This document shows positions 1-11,643 of a stretch of 64,000 nucleotides of DNA, piece after piece. The translations under genes were made by a program, and so were the position numbers. The stretch is from Verrucomicrobium spinosum DSM 4136 = JCM 18804 (GTDB lineage: Bacteria > Verrucomicrobiota > Verrucomicrobiia > Verrucomicrobiales > Verrucomicrobiaceae). Position 1 is the first letter of the stretch, and each line of letters begins with the position of its first letter. The notes under the pieces are model-generated. The model was not told the origin of the DNA and did not search any database. It worked only from the letters and a program-made list of their open reading frames with translations. The stretch lies in NCBI RefSeq assembly GCF_000172155.1, contig NZ_ABIZ01000001.1, positions 2,575,105 through 2,639,104 of the forward strand, in the 5' to 3' direction.

Positions 1-114
1 AGCCTGGGCGGTCCAGTCTTTCGCCAGCAGGGGGCTCAACTGGGAGAGAGGAAATAGAGCCGCAGCCAGCGCCAGCTGGGTCAGACCATGAAGTGAGTGT
101 GTGAGGTGTTTCAT
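1..114 (-). CDS. N-terminal start of a secreted protein, cut by the left edge
   Basis: An ATG on the minus strand at 114 opens 38 codons that run off the window without a stop. The peptide starts MKHLTHSLHGLTQLALAAAL and continues with a hydrophobic core, a polar stretch and LLAKDWTAQA. That is a plausible Sec signal peptide with cleavage near the alanine around residue 31. Only the leader is visible, so the function of the mature protein cannot be read. No Shine-Dalgarno motif precedes the ATG. It is divergent from the gene at 477, and the gap between them holds a dispersed hairpin repeat. Confidence 0.6.
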   Translation of the reverse strand, partial: MKHLTHSLHGLTQLALAAALFPLSQLSPLLAKDWTAQA

Positions 115-476
115 GCGTCTGGCAAATACGGGGTGAGCGGCGGTTTTGCGCAGACCAAGGGGATCAATGTGGTGTTATGGTAACATGAGGCCCGCTTCGC
201 GGGAGACGGAAGACTTGAAGACAGAAGACTCAAGACCCGAGGTCTCGCGAGGCCAAACATGTCAATCTGCCTCTCACGGCCTCTCATTTCCACTTGCGCG
301 AAGCGTCTTGGAGTACGGTGGCTTGACACCGTTTTCGCCAGCCGATTGCATGCCCCTCCTCCTCCCGTTCACCGTGCTTTCGTAGGCGCCCGACACTCCT
401 GCACACACTTTCACCTTCCAGTGCCCTCCTGGTTTCGCTACGGTGGCTGAGCTTCTGTCGAAGATATCCCTGCCCC
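115..476. other. Gene-free divergent intergenic region
   Basis: No convincing coding frame. It holds a low-complexity tract of the form AGACGGAAGACTTGAAGACAG (about 201-240), repeated in variants elsewhere in the window, and the GGAGT-hairpin element at 296-339. Promoters for both flanking divergent genes should lie here, but I could not pick a clear -35/-10 pair. Confidence 0.6.
296..339 (+). repeat. REP-like hairpin element, copy 1
   Basis: These 44 bp recur without change at 58249-58292. GGAGTAC (310-316) is followed by the stem CGGTG/CACCG with a six-base loop, then GTTTTCGCC. The perfect-palindrome form is at 20693-20724, and variants with a GCGGC/GCCGC stem lie at 9421-9466 and 58139-58177. 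Confidence 0.85.
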
Positions 477-1199
477 ATGAATCGCCGCGCTCTTATCACC
501 TTGGCCAGCTCTGGGCTTGCCCCGCTCCTAGCCCCTCAGGCTACCGCAAATGATGTCGCTAACAATCCTGTGTCACCGAACCGCTTGAGCGGCCAGGCGT
601 GGCTCAAGGCCGTCTTTGAACGTGGGGACTTCATCGTCGCCTATTATTTGCGTGATCCAGAAGACAAGGACTACCGTCCACAACTTCCGGGTGGCGATCC
701 CTTCGGAAGCGGGGATGGCGGAGCGTGGGCGAATGAGAGGGGCGCCGCATCACCGGAGAAACCTTCGCCGACAGAGACTTCCCGGAGCCTGACGCATAGG
801 ATCCTGAACACTTCAAACTCGCAACACCCTGTGACGGTTGATGTTGCTGCGCTGATCAGCCGCAAAATAAAAGAAGTTCGCGTGCCTGAGGCTGACGCAG
901 CACCTCTGGTGGCCGCTCTTCTGGACAGCAAGGAGCTTCTCAATCTGAAGGATTGCTATTTGCCACGGCACCTCGTCCTTTTCTATGATCCCTATGGCCG
1001 GGTGAAAGCGGGGCTGGAGATATGCTTCCAGTGCGAGAGCCTTCGGGTTGCTCCCGCTTTCAGGGAGGGGGCGGCGGTAACGGGTGACCTCCTTGCGGTG
1101 GCGAACCTGTTCGACAAGTTGGGGCTGCCCATTGGGAAGGGGATTTCCTCGCTCAGAGAGTATGAGAAGATGAAGAAATCGGCAGCCGAGAAGGAATGA
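477..1199 (+). CDS. Secreted protein of unknown function with a CxxC motif
   Basis: 240 residues. The N-terminus MNRRALITLASSG has a twin-arginine pair and a short hydrophobic core, suggesting export by Tat or Sec. Residues 70-115 are low-complexity (Gly, Ser, Pro). The conserved part is residues 120-232: a helix-rich stretch, PRHLVLFYDPYG (163-174), the CxxC pair C183/C186 in EICFQC, and GDLLAVANLFDKLGLPIGKG (203-222). The same blocks occur in the broken paralogue just downstream, which supports this as a real, tandemly duplicated family. The CxxC could bind metal or be a redox pair; I do not recognise the family. No clear Shine-Dalgarno sequence. Confidence 0.7.
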   Translation: MNRRALITLASSGLAPLLAPQATANDVANNPVSPNRLSGQAWLKAVFERGDFIVAYYLRDPEDKDYRPQLPGGDPFGSGDGGAWANERGAASPEKPSPTETSRSLTHRILNTSNSQHPVTVDVAALISRKIKEVRVPEADAAPLVAALLDSKELLNLKDCYLPRHLVLFYDPYGRVKAGLEICFQCESLRVAPAFREGAAVTGDLLAVANLFDKLGLPIGKGISSLREYEKMKKSAAEKE

Positions 1200-1388
1200 T
1201 GGAGGCAACCTCCATGGTGGTAAAATCGTCGCATCCTTTGTCCTGCCTGCTTGCTGCCGCAGCTGGTAGCGGGCTGGTGTTACTTGCCGCCTTTCTATCT
1301 CCATCCTCCATCTCCCTTTCGCCGTTCCAGGCGGCGCGGGCGGCCTGATTTGCCCGAAACAGCAACGCGCGACTGGGGGTGGGATCGG

Positions 1389-1830
1389 ATGCCAGATTAT
1401 TCGATTCGCATTTCGAAGACCAACGAGGACGACCTCGGCGTACTGGTAAGTCGGGTTACTCATCAATGTCGTGTGCCGGGTGCCGTCGCGAGAGGGCTTG
1501 TGAGGGAACTCTTGGACAATCAGGTGATCCTCGATGTCGCCAGTTGTTTCACGCCTCGACACCTCATTGTTTTTCATGATCCCTATGGTTCGCCCGTCAG
1601 CGTGTTGGAAATCTGCTCTGCCTGCCGCCAGTATGCCATCATTCAGCTGGGCGGGGGATCTTCTGGCGGTCGCGAAAGTGTTCGCCGGGGCAGGCCTGCC
1701 ACTTGGCCCGGGAATAAGCAGCCTGGAACAGTTTGCAGAGGAGCTGCGGCAGGGCCGGGAGGATCGAGTTCGGTATCAAGACGAACAGTTGGCCGGAGAC
1801 GACGTTAGTGGAGTGTCTGGTTGGCGGTGA
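1389..1830 (+). pseudogene. Frameshifted paralogue of the upstream CxxC protein
   Basis: From the ATG at 1389 one frame encodes MPDYSIRISK, then LLDNQVILDVASCFTPRHL, FHDPYG and EICSAC, matching the upstream gene block by block, including the CxxC pair. Near 1651-1658 (a run of five G) the match moves to another frame, which continues AGDLLAVAKVFAGAGLPLG and GISSLEQFAEEL to a stop at 1830. A one-base indel at the G run joins both halves into one protein of about 147 residues. The copy has no signal peptide. It may be a true pseudogene, a sequencing error in the homopolymer, or a slippage site. About 180 bp of unassigned sequence follow before the lipoprotein gene. Confidence 0.7.
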
Positions 1831-2014
1831 GTCTTATAATGGGCCGCTCGTGTACGTTTTGAACCATCTATCCGGACGCTTGACCGCACAAGATATAGTG
1901 AACTTTATGATTGAAGGCGGATAGCATTTTATCGTCCAATCCTCGCGTGCCTGATTCACTTCTGTCTTGAGGCCCATTCTTTAAAACACCCACCTTAAAC
2001 CTCTGAACCCTCTT

Positions 2015-2314
2015 ATGAAAACAGCCCTTTACTCTTTGCTGGCCGTTCTCACGGTCGGCCTCGCCTCCTGCAGCAGCGGCCCCAATGCCCAGACCGGTAC
2101 GGTGCTCGGTGCTCTTGGCGGTGCCGCTGCGGGCGGCATCATCGGACACCAGAGCGGCCGTGGCCTGGAAGGTGCTGCCATTGGTGCCGGCCTCGGCGGC
2201 CTTGGCGGAAACATGATTGGCGGCGCGCAGGATCAGCGCAACTATGAGCGTCGTGAGTACTACCGCCGCGGCGATGGCTACGGCGGCTATGGTGGCGGCT
2301 ACGGCGGGTACTAA
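2015..2314 (+). CDS. Small glycine-zipper lipoprotein
   Basis: 99 residues. MKTALYSLLAVLTVGLASC ends in a lipobox (LASC) with the lipidated Cys at residue 19. A glycine-zipper segment follows (about 29-70) with GxxxG-spaced glycines, for example LGALGGAAAGGIIGH and GAGLGGLGGNMIGG, as in the glycine-zipper outer-membrane lipoprotein families. The C-terminus is Arg/Tyr-rich and ends in a GGYGGY tail. Likely a small envelope lipoprotein whose zipper inserts into or oligomerises at the membrane. Monocistronic. The exact role is unknown. Confidence 0.75.
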   Translation: MKTALYSLLAVLTVGLASCSSGPNAQTGTVLGALGGAAAGGIIGHQSGRGLEGAAIGAGLGGLGGNMIGGAQDQRNYERREYYRRGDGYGGYGGGYGGY

Positions 2315-2593
2315 GCCGACGCGGCTTCCCGGCCGATTGGATTCGATTCCAGCTTGGCCTATCGACCAAGTCCTTCCGTGGCCGTCCCTCTTTGGGGTGG
2401 CCACGTTTGTATTTGCGGCCAGATCGAGGTCGCCTCACTCCCCGCGAGGGTGGCGAACGCCCAGTGACGTGGCATTGGTCTGAGTTCCCTTGGCAGTGTC
2501 ATGATCCCTCTCCCGGTAAAGGTGAATTTTCCGCTTCCAGATGGCCTTCCGACAGGGGCGTCGTCGGGAGGGCCTTCGGACGCCGTTGAAGAA

Positions 2594-3601
2594 ATGGCTC
2601 CGGTGCTTGTCTTCCGCCAGCTGCGCCTCTTCGCGGCGGAAAACCCCATGCGCGCCCGGTTCCCTCGCACTTTCATGCAGACGGTTCCCCGCGAGCCCGG
2701 GGTGTATTATTTCCGCGATGCCAGCGGCAAGCTTCTCTATGTCGGCCAGTCGCATGAGTTGAGAAAGCGCGTGGGCAGCTACCGTCACGTGCATCCTGAT
2801 CGTCACCCGCGGCGGCTGGTCCGTCTGGTGCATCAGGTGCGGCAGATTGAGTGGGAAATCTGTGAGAGCCCGGAGGCAGCCATTGAGCGTGAGCGCGTGC
2901 TTCTTCTGGAACTGCGTCCTGGATTCAACCGGGCGGGTGTTTGGAGGCCTCCACCGTGGTGGCTGAGGGTGTGGGTGGGGGCGGCGATGGAAGATTCAGG
3001 AAACCACCAGGCGATGCTCCGGATTGAGCTTCGGGCGGATGCTGTCCTGCATGGTGGTGTGGGCAAGGGAAATTCAGAGGCAGTAGACCTTGTGGGAGCT
3101 GTGCGGGATATCCCGCAGGCAGAGCCAGGGCCGGTCACTGCCACGCTTTTAGGGCCGTTCCCGTCGTCCTTCCGCTGGGTGCACGCGGCACTGTTGCGGT
3201 GTTTGTACCGCTGGTTGTTTCCAGAAAACCCGCTGCATGCCCTGCCTGCTGGCCTGATGGGAGAAAAAGCCCCTCGGGAAATCTCGTGGGCGCTCCCGGA
3301 TGACATGTCGGCGGTGGAGGTGGCCCGGCAGATCTGTGAAAGCTTGCAGGCACCGTCCAATGGCGGGGAATCCGTCCCTATCCCAATGCTCGGTGCCTTT
3401 GCCGCGATCGTCCACGATGAACTCCCTCCTATGGAGAAGGAATTCTGGCAGGCCCAGGTGGAGGCTGTGTTGAAGTTCGTTGAGAAGCATGGCTGTGGAG
3501 TGATGGAGGGAGGGGCCCCATACGAGGGCCGTAGCGAGGGGCTCACGCCTCAAAAGAAGGGGAGTGTAAAAATCTTCAAAAAAAGAGCCTCAACTTGTTG
3601 A
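2594..3601 (+). CDS. GIY-YIG nuclease domain protein (UvrC/Cho N-domain-like)
   Basis: 335 residues from the ATG at 2594. An in-frame start at 2501 would add 31 residues of unlikely sequence, so the later start is preferred. Residues 36-112 fit the UvrC-type GIY-YIG fold: GVYYF (36-40), LLYVGQS (47-53), the conserved Arg region LRKRVGSY and the terminal block ending LRPGFNRA, with acidic residues in ERERVLLLEL. By family this would nick DNA, possibly in excision repair. The 220 residues after the domain match nothing I recognise and lack the UvrB-binding and RNase H-like parts of UvrC. The stop codon overlaps the -35 box of the predicted rRNA promoter. Confidence 0.75.
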   Translation: MAPVLVFRQLRLFAAENPMRARFPRTFMQTVPREPGVYYFRDASGKLLYVGQSHELRKRVGSYRHVHPDRHPRRLVRLVHQVRQIEWEICESPEAAIERERVLLLELRPGFNRAGVWRPPPWWLRVWVGAAMEDSGNHQAMLRIELRADAVLHGGVGKGNSEAVDLVGAVRDIPQAEPGPVTATLLGPFPSSFRWVHAALLRCLYRWLFPENPLHALPAGLMGEKAPREISWALPDDMSAVEVARQICESLQAPSNGGESVPIPMLGAFAAIVHDELPPMEKEFWQAQVEAVLKFVEKHGCGVMEGGAPYEGRSEGLTPQKKGSVKIFKKRASTC

Positions 3602-3625
3602 CGAAAAGAGGATGTGGGGTAGTAT
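3598..3625 (+). promoter_or_regulatory. Predicted rRNA operon promoter
   Basis: TTGACG (3598-3603), 16 bases, then TAGTAT (3620-3625). The spacing is near-optimal but the -10 matches only 4 of 6. It lies about 265 bp before the 16S 5' end, leaving a transcribed leader. The -35 overlaps the stop of the nuclease gene. Confidence 0.45.
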
Positions 3626-3684
3626 CAACACCCGCACCGAAAACGAGCGGCTGAGACAAAAAGAGCGACGCGGGCAACTGCGGC

Positions 3685-3696
3685 ATTCTTTGAGAA
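3685..3696 (+). promoter_or_regulatory. Possible boxA-like antitermination site in the rRNA leader
   Basis: ATTCTTTGAGAA in the leader closely resembles GTTCTTTGAAAAC at 5845-5857 in the 16S-23S spacer. TTCTTTGA motifs at these two places match known rRNA antiterminator positions. The rest of 3602-3890 holds no gene. Confidence 0.4.
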
Positions 3697-3890
3697 TCAG
3701 AATACGATCTTTGGCAGCATTAATCAGACTAAACGGCCCGCAAGGGTTGGAGTTTAGTTTGAACCAAGAAAAAGCTAAGTTGTGTACTACGCGTGTGTGA
3801 GAAACAGCGCGTGGTTGTCATAACAAACAACCAGTCAATTTAGTTCAATGCTTTGCATTGGACCGTTCATTCAGAGATGGATGGACAAAT

Positions 3891-5431
<1,541 letters not shown>

Positions 5432-5596
5432 TGGAGTATTCCAGGAGCCCTCACGGCTTACTGGATAGGTCGAGACCAGAGTGCCCGGTTCGCCGGAACA
5501 CCTGGTCTGCTAAAAGGCTCAAATATTTGCGTGAGTTACCTCACGTGTAGTGCACGACTTAGCTTTTGCTTGGGACAATACACACGCATCACCAAA

Positions 5597-5672
5597 GGGG
5601 GTATAGCTCAGCTGGTAGAGCGCCAGCTTTGCAAGCTGGATGTCTGGGGTTCGAGTCCCCATGCCTCCACCA
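5597..5672 (+). tRNA. tRNA-Ala (TGC anticodon)
   Basis: 76 nt including encoded CCA. The acceptor stem GGGGGTA/TGCCTCC pairs with one G-T. The D arm is AGCTCAGCTGGTAGAGC, the anticodon arm CCAGC-TTTGCAA-GCTGG and the T arm GGGGTTCGAGTCCCC. It lies in the 16S-23S spacer. Confidence 0.97.
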
Positions 5673-5716
5673 TGTGACTTGCTGAGTGCTTTTAAAGCAG
5701 AGGACCGGTGAAAACC

Positions 5717-5793
5717 GGGCCTGTAGCTCAGTTGGTTAGAGCACCGCCTTGATAAGGCGGGGGTCAATGGTTCAAGTCCATTCAGGCCCACCA
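5717..5793 (+). tRNA. tRNA-Ile (GAT anticodon)
   Basis: 77 nt including encoded CCA. The acceptor stem is GGGCCTG/CAGGCCC, the anticodon arm CCGCC-TTGATAA-GGCGG and the T arm contains GGTTCAAGTCC. It follows tRNA-Ala in the spacer, the reverse of the common Ile-Ala order. Confidence 0.97.
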
Positions 5794-5844
5794 TCTGGTG
5801 ACCAATGGGTGTGTAGAATTGATTAATGCCACTGGACCGGAGAG

Positions 5845-5857
5845 GTTCTTTGAAAAC
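5845..5857 (+). promoter_or_regulatory. boxA-like sequence before 23S
   Basis: GTTCTTTGAAAAC, the typical spacer boxA-like string that recruits the Nus antitermination complex in other bacteria. It partners the leader site at 3685. Confidence 0.5.
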
Positions 5858-5929
5858 TGGACAAGACAGATTAAGAGCGAAAAAGAGATAAATTTTTATT
5901 TGAAGCTGGCGCAAGCCAGCGGCTACAGG

Positions 5930-8779
<2,850 letters not shown>

Positions 8780-8941
8780 TTGATTCTTTTTCAACCACTC
8801 TTAATTTGTCCTTGTTCAGTTTTCAGGGAACCCTGCTCCGGCAGGGCCGCCAGCCCAACCTATAACTGCAACCGCTGAAGCGCTGAAGTCTTCAGACAGG
8901 CTGTTTCACATGGAGCTTGAAGCTCTCAACCGAAACAGAAG

Positions 8942-9056
8942 TCTGGTGACCACAGCGAGGTGGCCCCACCCGTTCCCATCCCGAACACGGAAGTGAAACA
9001 CCTCAGCGTCGATGATAGTATGGCGACAGGCCATGTGAAAGTAGATCGTTGCCAGA
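8942..9056 (+). rRNA. rrf: 5S ribosomal RNA
   Basis: About 115 nt. The ends come from pairing TCTGGTGA (8942) with TTGCCAGA (9049-9056). The internal CCCGTTCCCATCCCGAACACG block is the conserved loop region of 5S rRNA. It sits about 160 bp after 23S. Confidence 0.93.
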
Positions 9057-9061
9057 GTTAA

Positions 9062-9100
9062 TCCCCGCCTTCTGCGACCCAGAGGGCGGGGACTTTTTTT
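9062..9100 (+). terminator. Rho-independent terminator of the rRNA operon
   Basis: The stem TCCCCGCC/GGGCGGGGA with a short loop is followed by a run of seven T, directly after 5S. Confidence 0.9.
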
Positions 9101-9257
9101 GTCTGCGACCCGTGAGGCGGGAGAGAACGCAGACACCAGACATCAGACTGCCAGACGCCAGACATCAGACCTGAGGTCAGGGGTGGGGCGAGAGCGCTGG
9201 AGTGGGTGACATCGGAAGGCTGTTTGGATCCTCAAGCTACTACCGTACCCACAACAT

Positions 9258-9304
9258 CTGGATGCGAAGCATCTCTGGAGTGCGGCGGGAACTGCCGCTT
9301 TGGT
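9258..9304 (+). repeat. Dispersed element: GATGCGAAGCATC plus GGAGT-hairpin
   Basis: CTGGATGCGAAGCATCTCTGG followed by GGAGTGCGGC...GCCGCTTTGG. The same layout recurs at 63561-63616, where the stem is GCGGTGA/TCACCGC, so the stem changed in both arms while pairing was kept. Another partial copy abuts the right edge. Confidence 0.75.
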
Positions 9305-9420
9305 GCCCTATGTGTGAGTTTCTCGCACCCGAGAATGGGAGCAGGGCGGGCGTGCCCGTAACGGCCGCCGCTTGGCCGCATCATCAGCAGGCTACCCGCC
9401 ACATTCGTTGTCCCTGTCAT

Positions 9421-9466
9421 CCGCCGGCGAAAGCGGCGTCGAGCCGCACGCACTCCAAGACGCTTC
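9421..9466 (-). repeat. REP-like hairpin element, GCGGC-stem variant
   Basis: Read on the minus strand: CGCGAAGCGTCTTGGAGTGC, then GCGGC-TCGAC-GCCGC and TTTCGCC. It is the same frame as the 296-339 element but with a different, still paired stem. Confidence 0.75.
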
Positions 9467-9749
9467 GCGACGATGCCCGCGCGGGAGCCATGTCCGCAGC
9501 ATGAAGGAGGGTCATTTTTTGTTGGTTCATCCATCTTCGCGCCAGCGTCCTGGAGTGTCGGTGGCTCGACCCCGCTTTGACGGCGCTTGTGATGGGGTAG
9601 AAGAGCCGTCCCGGCTCTCGGGTACATTGGGAGGATGCGAGAACAACTTCCGAGAAGGCTGTTCGACCTCTTCGGCGACCAGGCTTTCCCAGGCTCCCTC
9701 AGCAAACAACAGCTCTGGGATTGGCCTTCTTTCTGCCAGTCTCAATGCC

Positions 9750-10270
9750 GGTGTAGTTGTGGACGTAAGGAGAACAGACCAAATGGCGCGCGTTTTGGGG
9801 TGGATGCCAAGGAACCACCTTGAGGCGGCCGCCCCAGATCGAAGCTGATCCCCAGCGGGGATCTCTAACACAGCCCAACGTTGGGTCCCCCCGCAGAGGA
9901 CGATCAGGTGGGAAGGCCGACAGCATCTGCTTTCTTCCCACCGCCATCAACACCCCCACGTCAGTTGGACCTGATGTCATGCGCTGACTGACGTTCGCGG
10001 CAAGATGCCGCAAACAGCACGCAGGATGCGTGCGCTCCCCGAGCTTCCCGGGCACAGGCCATCTGAAGCCTGTCAGGCCATGCTTCACCACCCCAGGTTC
10101 CTTGGCTGGCACAAATTTCACGGTCTTTGGTGATGTGGCTGGGAAAGGGGCAAGGGTCCAAGATGTCCGCTCGGCCGGTTGGGGGCGGAGCACTGGGTGG
10201 TTGGTGTTCGAAGGCGAGAATCATGCCGCAGACGCTTCAGTTAGTGCCTCCTTACGTCGACAACTACACC
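9750..10270. repeat. Inverted pair of 23-bp repeats
   Basis: 9750-9772 (GGTGTAGTTGTGGACGTAAG then GAG) matches the reverse complement of 10248-10270 at 22 of 23 positions. A GTTTTGGGGTGG string follows the first copy (9792) and the second (10274) in direct orientation. No gene lies between them. Confidence 0.65.
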
Positions 10271-10577
10271 GCTGTTTTGGGGTGGTTGGAAAGTGGGGGG
10301 CGTCGCGACGGATGAATGTCCAGGCAGGCTGGAATGCGTGGCCAAGATGCTGGACATTCGATGTCGAAAGCCGTGGGAGCTTTCAAAAGAACCCAAGGCT
10401 TCCAGCACCTGGATGCGAAGCACCTCGGGGAATACTCGCTCGGGTGTGCACGCGAAAACCGCCGCTCGATGCCCTGCCGCGTTGTTCTCACCGCACCGAA
10501 GGCACCTACAGCCGGACTGTTCCCCAATGCCTTCGCTTGACCCGTCAGCCAGCCCTGTTTAGGGAGGAGCCCAACTC

Positions 10578-11504
10578 ATGAGCTCCCCCATCAGCCCATC
10601 CGCCGCCTCTGCCTCCGAGTCCACCATGCCCGCCATCGGCATCATCGGTGGGAGCGGACTGTATGACATCGAGGGTCTCACGGACCGGGAGGAGATCCGG
10701 GTGACGACGCCGTTTGGCGATCCTTCCGATGCTATTGTCACCGGCATGCTCGCGGGTCGGCGTGTGTACTTCCTGCCCCGCCATGGTCGTGGACACCGCC
10801 TTCTCCCCACGGAGCTGCCGCACCGGGCCAACATCTACGCGCTGCGTTCGTTAGGGGTGCGTTTCATCATCGCGGTTACCGCCGTGGGCAGCTTGAGGCA
10901 GGAGTATCGGCCGCGGGACATCGTCCTGCCTCATCAGTTTTTTGACCGCCTTTCCCGACGGGATCAGCACACTTTCTTTGGTCGGGGCATCGTGGCGCAC
11001 ATCGCCTTTGCCGATCCGATCAGTACTGGACTGCGTCAGCTCCTGGCTGAGGCGGCCCGCGAGGAGGGGGCAACCGTCCATGATGGCGGAACTTATGTCT
11101 GCATGGACGGTCCCGCCTTCTCCACCCGGGCGGAATCCAACGCAAACCGCCAGCTTGGGTTTGACGTCATCGGAATGACCAACCTTCCCGAGGCCAAGCT
11201 CGCCCGTGAGGCGGAGATCGCCCTGGCTACGCTGGCCATGGTGACCGACTATGACTGCTGGAAGATCGAGGAGGAACCTGTGACTGCAGAGACCGTGGTC
11301 GGCCACCTGCATGCAAATGCGGCCCGGGCCAAGAATATTGTCGCCCGCGTCATCCCCCGCATCCCCACCTTGGCCAACTGGCCAGAGCACGCGGCTCTCA
11401 CGGGGGCCATGCTCACGCCCCGCAGCTTCTGGCCGGAGGAGACGGTGGCCTCTCTAGGGGCGATTCTGGGTCCCTATCTGGCAGAGGCTAAAAGTGGCGA
11501 GTAA
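10578..11504 (+). CDS. mtnP: S-methyl-5'-thioadenosine phosphorylase
   Basis: 308 residues. Phosphorolysis of methylthioadenosine to adenine and methylthioribose 1-phosphate, the purine and methionine salvage step after polyamine synthesis. Visible: the phosphate-binding GIIGGSGLYD (21-30), LPRHGRGH, the PNP/MTAP signature around VTAVGSLRQEY, CMDGPAFSTRAES, and MTNLPEAKLAREAE followed by TDYDCW, whose Asp pair distinguishes adenine-type MTAP from guanine-type PNP. GGAGG sits ten bases before the ATG, one of the few clear ribosome sites here. An internal ATG at 10626 (MPAIGIIGG) is closer to the usual family start. Single gene; other mtn genes are not in the window. Confidence 0.93.
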   Translation: MSSPISPSAASASESTMPAIGIIGGSGLYDIEGLTDREEIRVTTPFGDPSDAIVTGMLAGRRVYFLPRHGRGHRLLPTELPHRANIYALRSLGVRFIIAVTAVGSLRQEYRPRDIVLPHQFFDRLSRRDQHTFFGRGIVAHIAFADPISTGLRQLLAEAAREEGATVHDGGTYVCMDGPAFSTRAESNANRQLGFDVIGMTNLPEAKLAREAEIALATLAMVTDYDCWKIEEEPVTAETVVGHLHANAARAKNIVARVIPRIPTLANWPEHAALTGAMLTPRSFWPEETVASLGAILGPYLAEAKSGE

Positions 11505-11643
11505 AATGTAAGAAAACGAGACTTTGACGCCTGCCAAACACGAAGTACGTGGCAAAATTCCAGCTTTTCAACCCGGTGGGATCGTTTACGGTACTTAATC
11601 AATCCAGCCCCTGTTGTTCACCATAAAAAAATCTCTCCATCCA

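Larger units (their letters stand above)
9101..10577. other. 1.5-kb gene-free repeat region
   Basis: Open frames here are short, overlap on both strands and have no recognisable protein. The DNA is a mosaic of repeats shared with other intergenic regions: a CCAGACGCCAGACATCAGAC tract (near 9152), the CTGGATGCGAAGCATCT element (9258), an inverted GGAGT-hairpin element (9421), a degenerate relative near 9549, a pair of 23-bp inverted repeats (9750/10248) and a further CACCTGGATGCGAAGCACCT copy near 10409. Likely a repeat graveyard between the rRNA operon and mtnP. Confidence 0.65.

Noticed and set aside
9202-10581. Overlapping open frames of 60-183 codons on both strands after the rRNA operon
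   Set aside because: They run through dispersed repeats and hairpins, overlap on opposite strands and carry no domain or signal.
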